This document shows, piece after piece, positions 1 through 7,619 of a stretch of DNA of 23,733 nucleotides. The stretch spans positions 1-23,733 of the forward strand of contig CAWUIM010000049.1 of the NCBI GenBank assembly GCA_963922595.1, read 5' to 3'. Made by a program: the position numbers and the translations under genes. Numbering within the stretch: position 1 is the stretch's first letter; each line of letters starts with the position of its first letter. The stretch is from JAJFFW01 sp963922595 (GTDB lineage: Bacteria; Pseudomonadota; Alphaproteobacteria; Caulobacterales; Parvularculaceae). The notes under the pieces are model-generated. The model saw nothing but the letters and a program-made list of their open reading frames with translations, was not told where the DNA came from and did not search any database.

Positions 1-1
1 T

Positions 2-739
2 GCGCCGCGCCTTGCGGGCGCCGACTGGCCGACAATCGTTATCGACCCCGGCCATGGCGGCGGCGACCCGGGCGCTGAGGGCCAGAACGGCACGCGCGAA
101 AAGACGGTCACGCTCGCAGCCTCGCTGGCGCTCGCCGACATGCTGAAAGCCAAAGGCCGATACAAAATCATTCTGACCCGCGCTGACGACACGCGCCTTG
201 GCGCCAAACAACGCTACGAGGCGGCGCTGAAGGCGAAACCTGATCTGTTCATTTCCGTCCATGCAGACGCTCTCGACGATAAAGAAGTGCGCGGCGGCTC
301 GGTCTATACGCTTTCGGAAGAGGGCAAGGAGCGGTCGGCGGAAGAGGCCCTCACGCAGGATGATTTTCAGGTCTACGATCTGAAAATGAGCGAGGTTGAT
401 CCGGGGCTTGGCGGCATTCTTTATGACGTCGCACAAACCGCGACGCTCACCAGCTCTCAGAAATTCGCGGCGATGCTGGCGAATAATCTGGAAGGCGTGA
501 CGCCGATGCTCAAAAATTCGCTGAGGAAGAAAGACCTGCGGGTGCTTCTGGCGCCCGACGTGCCGGCTGTCCTGTTGGAGCTTGCCTTTATTTCCAACGA
601 AAAAGACGAGGCGAACCTGAATTCGAAAAAGTGGCGGGAAAAAACGATGAGAGCCGTCGCGGCGTCCATCGATCAATATTTTGACGAAAAGGCGAAAGCG
701 GCGGAGGCGAGCGTTGCTGAACCGCGACAGGCGGGCTGA
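2..739 (+). CDS. N-acetylmuramoyl-L-alanine amidase (Amidase_3), 5' truncated by window edge
   Basis: This is the C-terminal catalytic part of a zinc-dependent amidase that cleaves the amide bond between N-acetylmuramic acid and the stem peptide of peptidoglycan in the periplasm. The frame is open from base 2, upstream of the first internal ATG at 140, so the true start and any signal peptide or AMIN domain lie outside the window. Visible family hallmarks are the IDPGHGGGDPGA motif with the first zinc His, a Glu in the GTREKTV segment, SVHAD with the second zinc His, and ELAFISNEKDE with the catalytic Glu. The acidic/alanine-rich tail after the domain is probably unstructured. It lies 131 bp upstream of mrcA on the same strand; amidase-mrcA-prfB is a recurring alphaproteobacterial order, which suggests an AmiC-type cell-separation role. 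Family is certain; the exact Ami type is inferred. Confidence 0.93.
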   Translation, partial: APRLAGADWPTIVIDPGHGGGDPGAEGQNGTREKTVTLAASLALADMLKAKGRYKIILTRADDTRLGAKQRYEAALKAKPDLFISVHADALDDKEVRGGSVYTLSEEGKERSAEEALTQDDFQVYDLKMSEVDPGLGGILYDVAQTATLTSSQKFAAMLANNLEGVTPMLKNSLRKKDLRVLLAPDVPAVLLELAFISNEKDEANLNSKKWREKTMRAVAASIDQYFDEKAKAAEASVAEPRQAG

Positions 740-870
740 TTCTAAGCATTTTTTCAGGGATTCAGCGCGCCCGCGACGCCAAATCGCCTTCAATTCGTCT
801 CGCCGCTTCCACAGAATTGCGTTACTAAAGAAACGCGTCGTTAGGCGCAATCTGTTTGAAGAGTGAGACT

Positions 871-3531
871 ATGGCCGACGATCCGACGAAAAAGCCGCCG
901 ACGCCGAAACCAGCGCCCAAGCCTGCGCCGAAGCCTGCTCAAAAGGCGGCGTCCGATGCGCCTGTCGCAGCGCCGAAAGCACCCGAACGGACGAGCGCCG
1001 CGCCGCTGGCCGCGCCTGAACGCCCGCCCGCTTACGCCGAGCCGCCAGTCAAAAAATCCTCAGGCGGAGGCGTTTTGGGACTGGCGATCGAGGGCGCCGG
1101 GCTCGTGGTCGCGGTCGGTATTCTCGGTCTTGTGGGCGCCATGGCGTTTTCCGGGCTCTATCTCAATCGTCTCGCGGCAGACCTGCCCGACTATGAAGTG
1201 CTCGCCGACTATGAGCCCCCGGTGACGACGCGCGTCTACGCAGGCGACGGCACACTAGTGGCGGAATTTGCGCGCGAACGGCGCCTGTTCGTGCCCATCG
1301 ACGTCATTCCGTCGCGCGTGAAAAATGCGTTCGTCTCGGCGGAAGACAAGAATTTCTATAATCACAGCGGCCTCGACGTGAAGGGCGTTGTCCGCGCGCA
1401 AATCTCCAATGTAAGCAACATTGCGCAAGGGCGCCGGCTTGAAGGCGGCTCGACCATCACGCAGCAAGTGGCGAAGGTCTTTCTTCTGTCCAGTGAACAA
1501 CGGCTCGACCGTAAGCTGAAAGAATGGCTGGTGACGCGCCGGATCGAAAAAGCGTTCACCAAGGACCAGATTCTAGAGCTTTATCTGAACGAGATTTACC
1601 TCGGCAACCGCTCCTACGGTGTGGCGGCGGCGGCGCTCAATTATTTCGATAAATCGCTGGATGAATTGGACGTGCACGAAGCGGCCTATCTCGCGGCGAT
1701 CCCGAAAGGACCCAGCAATTATCACCCCGTGCGTAATCGCGACCGCGCGATCGAACGCCGCAACTGGGTGATCGGGCGCCTGCGCGACGACGGTCACTTG
1801 ACGCCGGAAGAAGCGAAGGCGGCGCAGGACGCCGACCTTGGCGCCGAGATCGCGCCGCCGCTTGGCGCGCGCGACTGGGCGTCGGAGTATTTCGCCGAAG
1901 AAGTCCGTAAACAGACGGCCGCGCTCTATGGCGTTGAGGCGCTCTATGACGGCGGGCTTTCGGTGCGGACGACAGTGAACCCGTCCCTGCAGCGCGCCGC
2001 GGGCAACGCCTTGCGCAAATGGCTCGTGGAATATGACCAGCGCCACGGATGGCGCGGTGCGATAGACCAGATCTCGCTCGGCGACGACTGGGCCGAAACC
2101 TTTGCGGCGAAACTGAAAGAACTCGCCGGCGTGCGTAAAGTGGCCGACGATCTCTCGCCCTGGCGTACAGCAGTGGTGCTCTCCGCGAGTAAGTCGGAAG
2201 CGAAAGTCGGCTTTGAAGACGGAAGCGAAGGCGCGATCCCGCTCGAAAATCTCGTTTGGGCGCGCGCTTATGAGTCCGTAGACGAATTGAAAGATGAAAT
2301 CTCCGCCGCGAGCGATGTCCTGTCCGAAGGCGATATCGTTTTTGTTGAGGCGAGCGCCGCAGACGGCGTTTATCACTTGCGTCAGGCGCCGGCGGTAAAT
2401 GGCGGCCTTGTGGCGATTGATCCGCATACGGGGCGCGTGCTCGCCATGGTCGGCGGGTTTTCTTTCCAGATGTCGGAATTCAACCGCGCGCTCCAGGCGC
2501 GCCGCCAACCGGGATCGACGTTCAAGCCGTTCGTTTATTCCGTAGCGCTCGACAGCGGTTACACGCCGGCGTCGATCGTACTCGATGCGCCTTTCGTCGC
2601 GCCTGGCGAAGACAGTTGGTACAAGCCCGGTAATTACGTTGAAGGCCGCTATGGCGGGGAGTCGACGCTGCGTCACGGGATTGAAAAGTCGCGCAACACC
2701 ATGACCGCGCGCCTTGCGCAGGATCTCGGCATCGGCCGCATCATGGATTATGTGGAGCGTTTTAATCTCTCCGATACTCTGCCGCGCGAGCTGGCGATTT
2801 CTCTTGGCTCGGGCGAGACCACGCTCGACCGCATCACCGCCGCTTACGCCACCTTCGTCAATGGCGGCAAGGAAACGACGCCGTTCATCATCGACCGGGT
2901 GCAGGATCGCAACGGTGCGACGATCTACAAGCATGACAAGCGCGTCTGCCAGACTTGCAATACGCCGGGCTGGACCGACCAGCCGGAACCGCAGCTCGCA
3001 GACCTGCGCGAACAAATTGTCGATCCGCGTACGGCCTATCAAATGGTCTCGATGCTGCAGGGCGTTGTTCAGCGCGGCACCGGCACGGCGGTGCGCAAAG
3101 TGATCGACCATCCGATCGCCGGCAAAACCGGCACGACGAACGACTATAAAGACGCGTGGTTCGTCGGCTTCTCGCCCGATCTTGCGGCCGGGGTCTATGT
3201 GGGTTTCGACCTGCCGCAATCGCTTGGCCGCGGCGAGGCGGGCGGCACCGTCGCGGCGCCGATCTTCGCCGAGTTCATGGCGGAGGCGCTGAAGGAAGAG
3301 CCGGCCATTCCGTTCCGCGTACCGTCCGGCATTCGCCTCGTGCGCGTTAACGCCAAGACCGGCAAGCCGGCCGGACCCGGCGACGGCAATGTAATCCTTG
3401 AGGCCTTCAAAGCCGAAGACGTGCTCGCCGCCGGATCGCTGACGGATGACGTTTTCTCGCTCGATCCTTTGAGCGCGGCGCCGTCCGTTACGCCTGAAGA
3501 GCCGGAAGAAGAGCTGGAAGGTCTCTTTTAA
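871..3531 (+). CDS. mrcA: Penicillin-binding protein 1A, bifunctional transglycosylase/transpeptidase
   Basis: Class A PBP of 886 aa that polymerises glycan strands from lipid II and cross-links them in the periplasm. Residues 1-65 form a cytoplasmic tail rich in Pro, Lys and Ala with KPAP repeats; residues about 75-98 are a single membrane anchor. The GT51 domain follows, with catalytic Glu158 in EDKNFYNH, then GGSTITQQ and LYLNEIYLG. A central OB-like insert precedes the transpeptidase domain: Ser549 in QPGSTFKPF (SxxK), Ser607-Arg-Asn609 (SxN) and Lys752-Thr-Gly (KTGT). All catalytic motifs are intact and the length fits PBP1A. I chose ATG 871, preceded by GAGTGAG; an in-frame TTG at 856 would add five residues but has no better ribosome site. 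It follows the amidase on the same strand and ends 124 bp before prfB. Confidence 0.96.
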   Translation: MADDPTKKPPTPKPAPKPAPKPAQKAASDAPVAAPKAPERTSAAPLAAPERPPAYAEPPVKKSSGGGVLGLAIEGAGLVVAVGILGLVGAMAFSGLYLNRLAADLPDYEVLADYEPPVTTRVYAGDGTLVAEFARERRLFVPIDVIPSRVKNAFVSAEDKNFYNHSGLDVKGVVRAQISNVSNIAQGRRLEGGSTITQQVAKVFLLSSEQRLDRKLKEWLVTRRIEKAFTKDQILELYLNEIYLGNRSYGVAAAALNYFDKSLDELDVHEAAYLAAIPKGPSNYHPVRNRDRAIERRNWVIGRLRDDGHLTPEEAKAAQDADLGAEIAPPLGARDWASEYFAEEVRKQTAALYGVEALYDGGLSVRTTVNPSLQRAAGNALRKWLVEYDQRHGWRGAIDQISLGDDWAETFAAKLKELAGVRKVADDLSPWRTAVVLSASKSEAKVGFEDGSEGAIPLENLVWARAYESVDELKDEISAASDVLSEGDIVFVEASAADGVYHLRQAPAVNGGLVAIDPHTGRVLAMVGGFSFQMSEFNRALQARRQPGSTFKPFVYSVALDSGYTPASIVLDAPFVAPGEDSWYKPGNYVEGRYGGESTLRHGIEKSRNTMTARLAQDLGIGRIMDYVERFNLSDTLPRELAISLGSGETTLDRITAAYATFVNGGKETTPFIIDRVQDRNGATIYKHDKRVCQTCNTPGWTDQPEPQLADLREQIVDPRTAYQMVSMLQGVVQRGTGTAVRKVIDHPIAGKTGTTNDYKDAWFVGFSPDLAAGVYVGFDLPQSLGRGEAGGTVAAPIFAEFMAEALKEEPAIPFRVPSGIRLVRVNAKTGKPAGPGDGNVILEAFKAEDVLAAGSLTDDVFSLDPLSAAPSVTPEEPEEELEGLF

Positions 3532-3603
3532 TTCACTTGTCGCTTGAATTGATCGCGGCAAGTCTTGCGCCGAATCGAATTTCAATTGATGACAATAAGA
3601 AAA

Positions 3604-3635
3604 GGCGCGCGCCTCTGATATGCGCGCCGCATATC
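3604..3635 (+). other. Overlapping inverted repeats in the prfB leader
   Basis: Two mutually exclusive hairpins overlap between mrcA and prfB. The first pairs GGCGCGC (3604-3610) with GCGCGCC (3622-3628) around an 11-nt loop. The second is a perfect 8-bp repeat, GATATGCG (3617-3624) and CGCATATC (3628-3635), around a 3-nt loop. No T-run follows either, so neither is a standard intrinsic terminator. They end 20 bp before the prfB start. They could be a weak terminator for mrcA, an RNA-stability element, or a protein site; the sequence does not decide. Confidence 0.4.
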
Positions 3636-3655
3636 AATGAAACGGAGCCGCCTTC

Positions 3656-4760
3656 ATGCGCGCTGAAATTGAAACCGTCGCCAGCGAAATTAAGCAGTCG
3701 ATCGAACTGCTGAGGAGGCGTCTTTGACTGGGATGTCGCCAACGACCGACTGCGCGAATTAAACGAAAAGGCGGAAGATCCGACCCTCTGGGACAATCCG
3801 GACGCGGCGCAAAAGTTGATGCAGGAGCGCACAAGTCTCGAAAGCCAGATCAACGCCGTCGGCGCGTTTGCGGCTGACCTCGAAGACACGCTCGCGCTCG
3901 CAGAAATGGCGGAAGAGGAGGGCGACGAGGCCTCCCTTGATGAAGCGCAGGCGATGCTCGCCGCACTCGCCAAGAAAGCGGCCAAAGCGGAAAGCGAGGC
4001 GCTCCTCTCGGGCGAGGCCGACAAGAACGACTGCTTCATCGAGGTGCATCCGGGCGCCGGCGGCACCGAGGCCAATGATTGGGCCTCCATGCTTCTGCGT
4101 ATGTATTTGCGCTGGGCGCAAAAGGCGGGCTTCAAGACCGAAGTGATCGAGGAACAGCCCGGCGACGAGGTTGGGATCAAGTCCGCGACCATTCTGGTGA
4201 AAGGGTTGAACGCCTATGGCTGGCTCAAGACGGAGTCGGGCGTGCACCGGCTGGTGCGGATTTCTCCGTTCGATTCAAACGCGAAACGCCACACGTCTTT
4301 CGCTTCGGTCTGGGTCTATCCGGTGATCGACGACACGATCGATATCGAGATCAACGAAAGCGATTGCCGCATCGACACGTTCCGCGCATCGGGCGCTGGC
4401 GGCCAGCATGTGAACACCACCGACAGCGCCGTGCGCATCACCCACGAGCCGTCGGGGATTGTGGTGCAATGCCAGAACCAACGCTCGCAACACAAGAACC
4501 GCGCGACCGCCTGGGATATGCTGCGCGCGCGGCTTTACGAAGTGGAGCTGCAAAAGCGCGAAGAAGCCGCTCAGGCCGAAGCGGCGAGCAAGACCGATAT
4601 CGGCTGGGGCCATCAGATCCGCTCTTACGTGCTTCAACCCTACCAGATGGTGAAAGACCTGCGCACGCAGATCGAAAATCCGAGCCCGGACAATGTCCTC
4701 GACGGCGACTTGGATGCGTTCATGACCGCAGCGCTGGCGCAGCGCGTGGCGGGGAAATAG
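3656..4760 (+). CDS. prfB: Peptide chain release factor 2, expressed by programmed +1 frameshift
   Basis: RF2 recognises UGA and UAA stop codons and triggers peptide release on the ribosome. The gene starts at ATG 3656 (GGAG eight bases upstream), runs 23 codons to CTT 3722-3724, meets an in-frame TGA at 3725-3727, and continues in the +1 frame from GAC 3726 to the stop at 4760, giving 367 aa, close to E. coli RF2 (365). The joined reading is MRAEIETVASEIK... LLRRRL then DWDVANDRLRELNEK, a normal RF2 N-terminus, so the TGA is not a sequencing error. The codon-recognition tripeptide Ser203-Pro-Phe205 and the peptidyl-transferase motif Gly248-Gly-Gln250 are in place. A plain reading that starts at the in-frame TTG/ATG near 3816 would lose the first 53 residues. 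It is the last gene of the + strand housekeeping block. Confidence 0.97.
3713..3728 (+). promoter_or_regulatory. RF2 autoregulatory +1 frameshift site
   Basis: The site reads AGGAGG-CGT-CTT-TGA-C. AGGAGG (3713-3718) is an internal Shine-Dalgarno-like element three bases upstream of the slippery CTT (3722-3724), followed by TGA (3725-3727) and C (3728). This has the layout known from E. coli prfB (AGGGGG, three bases, CTT TGA C). When RF2 is scarce, termination at the poorly read TGA-C stalls and the ribosome slips +1 to make full RF2. The coding frame on both sides is RF2-like, which directly supports the shift. Confidence 0.95.
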
Positions 4761-4813
4761 GGTGCGAATATTGCCCGAGCGGGTGGCGGGCCAACAGTGG
4801 GTTGGTCAAAGTT

Positions 4814-4827
4814 AGCATTTTTTTGCA
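4814..4827 (+). promoter_or_regulatory. Proposed LacI-family operator F (distal site of the transporter operon)
   Basis: AGCATTTTTTTGCA matches TGCAATTTTTTGCA, the reverse-strand form of the motif shared by the island, at 12 of 14 positions. It overlaps the -35 hexamer of the best promoter before the MFS gene, where a bound repressor would block RNA polymerase. Its centre is 172 bp upstream of operator A, so the two could also act as a looped pair. Binding by the local LacI protein is inferred. Confidence 0.45.
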
Positions 4828-4851
4828 ACTTGAGCCGGGGCCACCGATAAT
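4823..4851 (+). promoter_or_regulatory. Sigma-70-like promoter for the transporter-lacI operon
   Basis: TTGCAA (4823-4828) and GATAAT (4846-4851) are separated by exactly 17 bp; the -10 matches the consensus at five of six positions. Initiation near 4858 would give a leader of about 165 nt before ATG 5023. The leader contains the inverted repeat at 4882-4904 and operator A. This is the strongest promoter match I found in the window. Confidence 0.5.
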
Positions 4852-4881
4852 GGGCGCTGTTACTTATGAATTCTCAGGCTG

Positions 4882-4904
4882 TTGAATTTTTGAAGTAAAT
4901 TCAA
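4882..4904 (+). repeat. Inverted repeat in the transporter leader
   Basis: TTGAATTT (4882-4889) and AAATTCAA (4897-4904) are perfect 8-bp arms around a 7-bp spacer. It lies just downstream of the proposed start site of the transporter operon. It is A+T-rich, so a weak RNA hairpin; a protein-binding site is equally possible. It does not match the LacI-type motif. Confidence 0.35.
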
Positions 4905-4985
4905 GGTCGATCTTGGGTTTGCGTCCATCTGTTGCGAAAATCACCTCTTCGGCCCTCGACAAACTCCCCAGCATATTGAATAGTT

Positions 4986-4999
4986 TGCAAAAAATTACA
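4986..4999 (+). promoter_or_regulatory. Proposed LacI-family operator A (proximal site of the transporter operon)
   Basis: TGCAAAAAATTACA has the half-sites TGCAA and TTACA seen at the other control regions; 16 bases including its flank (TGCAA-AAATTACATT) are nearly the same as at operator B. It ends 23 bp before ATG 5023 and lies downstream of the promoter at 4823-4851, so it could block elongation or partner with operator F. A poorer promoter directly overlapping it (TTGAAT 4976, weak -10) cannot be excluded. Confidence 0.55.
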
Positions 5000-5022
5000 T
5001 TACCGCCCGGGGAGGGCCCCTC

Positions 5023-6594
5023 ATGCGCAAACCATCACTGTCGTTCTGGCAAATCTGGAACATGTGTTTCGGCTTCTTCGGCATTCAGATCGCCTTCGCC
5101 CTTCAGAACGCCAATGTCAGCCGCATCTTCCAGACGCTCGGCGCCAATGTCGAGGACATCGCCATCCTCTGGATTGCGGCGCCGCTGACGGGGCTCCTCG
5201 TGCAGCCGGTGATCGGCTACATGTCGGATCGCACCTGGGGGCGTCTCGGGCGGCGGCGGCCCTATTTCTTCTGGGGCGCGCTGGCGACCACGGCGGCGCT
5301 CTTCTTCATGCCGAATGCGCCGGCCTTATGGTTCGCGGCCGGCATGCTCTGGATCCTCGACGCCTCCATCAACGTCACCATGGAGCCTTTCCGCGCCTTT
5401 GTGGGGGATATGCTGCCCCATCGTCAGCGTACGAAGGGCTTCGCCATGCAGACCTTCTTTATCGGCCTTGGCGGCACGCTGGCCTCTTTTATGCCATGGA
5501 TTCTGACGGAATTCTTTCAGGTGGCGAACACTGCGCCAGAAGGGGAAATCCCGCCGTCGGTGACGTTGTCATTCTATATCGGCGCCGCGGTTCTGTTCGC
5601 CGCTGTCATGTGGACGGTTTTCTCAACGAAGGAATATTCGCCGGACGAACTCGCCGCGTTTGATGACGCTGAACCAGCGACCGGGACTACAGGGGCCGGC
5701 GCTATGGAAGCCGAAGCGCCGGCGAGGCGATATTTCAGCTGGGGCGGCGCGATGTTGCTCATTGGCGGGGTCGGGACGATTATCGTCGCGCAACTTTCCA
5801 CCGGCGCTGAGGGCGCGCTTAGCGTTAATGATCTTTATTTCGTCTCCATCGGGCTCGTGGCGCTCGGACTGCTTTTGCTGACCGCAGGGCTCCTGAAACA
5901 ACGCGGCCGCACGCAAAACCCTTATTCGGAGGTGATGAACGATCTTTTCACCATGCCGAAAACCATGCGCCAGTTGGCGGTGGTCCAGTTCTTTTCGTGG
6001 TTCGCCTTCTTCGCCTTCTGGATTTATACCGTACCCGGCGTGTCGAGCTTTCATTATGGCGCGACGGACACCACTTCCGAGGCTTATAACAACGCGGCCA
6101 ACTGGGTGGGCGTCTTGAGCGGTCTTCAATTCGCCTTCGCGGCGCTGGCGGCGTTCGTCATTCCGGTCCTCGCGTCGGCGTTCAGCCGCAAAGCGACCCA
6201 CGCGATATGCCTTCTTTGCGGCGGCGCCGGGTTGGCGTCATTTTTGGTGATTGGCGCGCCGCAACTGCTCTGGATTTCGATGATCGGCGTCGGGATCGCC
6301 TGGGCGTCGGTGCTTTCAGTGCCATACGCCATCCTTTCCGGCGCGCTTCCGTCAGCGAAGATGGGCGTTTACATGGGCATCTTTAATTTCTTCATCGTCA
6401 TCCCGCAGTTGCTCGCCGCGAGTATCCTCGGCGTGCTTGTTCAGTATGCGTTTGGCGGCGAAGCGATTTACGCGCTGGCGGCGGGCGGGGTCAGTCTTGC
6501 GCTTGCAGCGGCCGCGACCATGCTCGTTCATGATCCGGCCGGCGCGTCGCTTGGCGAAGAGGGCGGCCAGCCTGTGATGGCGGGAGGCCACTAA
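5023..6594 (+). CDS. MFS sugar (maltose/maltodextrin-type) transporter
   Basis: A 523-aa polytopic inner-membrane protein with about 12 hydrophobic segments. The SDRTWGRLGRRRPYFFWG stretch after the second segment is the loop 2-3 signature of the proton-linked disaccharide carriers related to plant SUC and animal SLC45 proteins. A hydrophilic, Ala/Glu-rich cytoplasmic loop of about 35 residues separates the two six-helix halves, as usual for the superfamily. Caulobacter MalY, encoded beside its maltodextrin TonB receptor, is the nearest described role. ATG 5023 follows GGGGAGGG. The stop overlaps the next gene's start (TAATG), so transporter and regulator are translationally coupled. In context it should import maltose or short maltodextrins made in the periplasm. 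Sugar specificity is inferred from neighbours. Confidence 0.88.
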   Translation: MRKPSLSFWQIWNMCFGFFGIQIAFALQNANVSRIFQTLGANVEDIAILWIAAPLTGLLVQPVIGYMSDRTWGRLGRRRPYFFWGALATTAALFFMPNAPALWFAAGMLWILDASINVTMEPFRAFVGDMLPHRQRTKGFAMQTFFIGLGGTLASFMPWILTEFFQVANTAPEGEIPPSVTLSFYIGAAVLFAAVMWTVFSTKEYSPDELAAFDDAEPATGTTGAGAMEAEAPARRYFSWGGAMLLIGGVGTIIVAQLSTGAEGALSVNDLYFVSIGLVALGLLLLTAGLLKQRGRTQNPYSEVMNDLFTMPKTMRQLAVVQFFSWFAFFAFWIYTVPGVSSFHYGATDTTSEAYNNAANWVGVLSGLQFAFAALAAFVIPVLASAFSRKATHAICLLCGGAGLASFLVIGAPQLLWISMIGVGIAWASVLSVPYAILSGALPSAKMGVYMGIFNFFIVIPQLLAASILGVLVQYAFGGEAIYALAAGGVSLALAAAATMLVHDPAGASLGEEGGQPVMAGGH

Positions 6595-7619
6595 TGGCGG
6601 ATGGTGGCGGCAAACGCGGCATTCGGCTCGAAGACCTGGCGGAGATGGCGCAGGTCTCCACCGCCACCGTCTCGCGGGCGTTGAATGACAGCCCGCTGGT
6701 CCGCGACGCCACCAAGCGACGCATCTGGAAACTCGCCAAGGAGCACCATTATCCGTTCCGGCCGCAAATGCCCGCCATGCTCTCCGGCGCGGTCGCCACC
6801 ATCGCCATCGCGATCCCAACGCCGCTCGGGCGATCGGGCAGTCTCGCCGATCCGTTTTACATGGAGCTGATCGCGGGCGTCGGCGAAGCGGCCCGTGAAG
6901 TGGAGTGCGATCTCGCCATATCGCACGTGGCGCCGCGCAATTTTGACGATCTGTCGGAAATCATCGCGTCGAGCCGGGCTGAAGGCGTGATCTTCCTGGG
7001 ACAGAGTTTTCTCCATGAGCGGTTCAACAGGCTTGCGGAAACACAATCGCGCTTTGTCGTTTGGGGCGCAGAGTTTTCCGGCCAGCGCTATTGCTCCGTG
7101 GGCAGCGACAATTTTCGCGGCGGTCACCGGGCGACTGCGCATCTATTGCGGCTTGGGCGAAAGCGGATCGCCTTTCTCGGCGACACCGAAGCGCCGGAAA
7201 TCATGCAGCGCTATGACGGCTATGTGGAAGCGTTGACGAGCGCCGGCATTGACGTCGATCCGGCCCTCGTGGCGCCGGTGCATTTTGAAATCGATTCTGC
7301 TGAAGAGGCGGTTGAGCGGCTAGTGGCCAGCGGGACGACGGTCGACGCCATTTTTGGGTCAAGCGATCTCATTGCGCTCGGCGCCATCAGGGGGCTGACG
7401 CGCCGCGGCTTGCGGGTCCCGGACGATGTGGCGGTGGTTGGTTACGACGACATTTTGATGTCGCGCTACAGCCAGCCATCGCTGACCACCATATCGCAGG
7501 ACATGGCGCGGGCGGGGCGGCTGTTGGTGTCGAAGCTGATGAACGCGCAGGACGCCGCCGATATCAGGTCGGAAAGATTGCCCACCGACTTGATCGTGCG
7601 CGAGTCCTGCGGTGCTTAA
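6594..7619 (+). CDS. LacI-family transcriptional regulator of the maltodextrin island
   Basis: A 341-aa DNA-binding repressor/activator. Residues 10-31 form the LacI helix-turn-helix (LEDLAEMAQVSTATVSRALN), followed by a periplasmic-binding-protein-like effector domain from about residue 60 to the end. The hinge segment reads YPFRPQMPAMLSG in place of the usual Y-x-PN-x-x-AR-x-L, so the minor-groove contact region is atypical. ATG 6594 shares a base with the transporter stop; GGGAGG lies 6582-6587. It occupies the position of malI in the Caulobacter maltodextrin locus. Proposed operators flank all three control regions of the island, including its own, so autoregulation and control by maltose or a related sugar are likely but inferred. 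Its stop codon overlaps that of the convergent alpha-glucosidase. Confidence 0.92.
   Translation: MADGGGKRGIRLEDLAEMAQVSTATVSRALNDSPLVRDATKRRIWKLAKEHHYPFRPQMPAMLSGAVATIAIAIPTPLGRSGSLADPFYMELIAGVGEAAREVECDLAISHVAPRNFDDLSEIIASSRAEGVIFLGQSFLHERFNRLAETQSRFVVWGAEFSGQRYCSVGSDNFRGGHRATAHLLRLGRKRIAFLGDTEAPEIMQRYDGYVEALTSAGIDVDPALVAPVHFEIDSAEEAVERLVASGTTVDAIFGSSDLIALGAIRGLTRRGLRVPDDVAVVGYDDILMSRYSQPSLTTISQDMARAGRLLVSKLMNAQDAADIRSERLPTDLIVRESCGA

Noticed and set aside
1573..3585. Very long open frame antisense to mrcA (about 670 codons, - strand)
   Set aside because: It is the mirror frame of a GC-rich gene, is Arg-rich, has no domain-like pattern, and lies opposite a PBP1A with every catalytic motif intact.
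4791..4824. Terminator after prfB (CCAAC-AGTGG-GTTGG and a later T-run)
   Set aside because: The T-run begins 12 bases after the 5-bp stem, too far for an intrinsic terminator, and it overlaps the better-supported operator and -35 of the next operon.
4913..5188. Possible small leader peptide reading into the MFS gene
   Set aside because: It starts at TTG without a ribosome site and runs out of frame through the transporter; no peptide-attenuator pattern.
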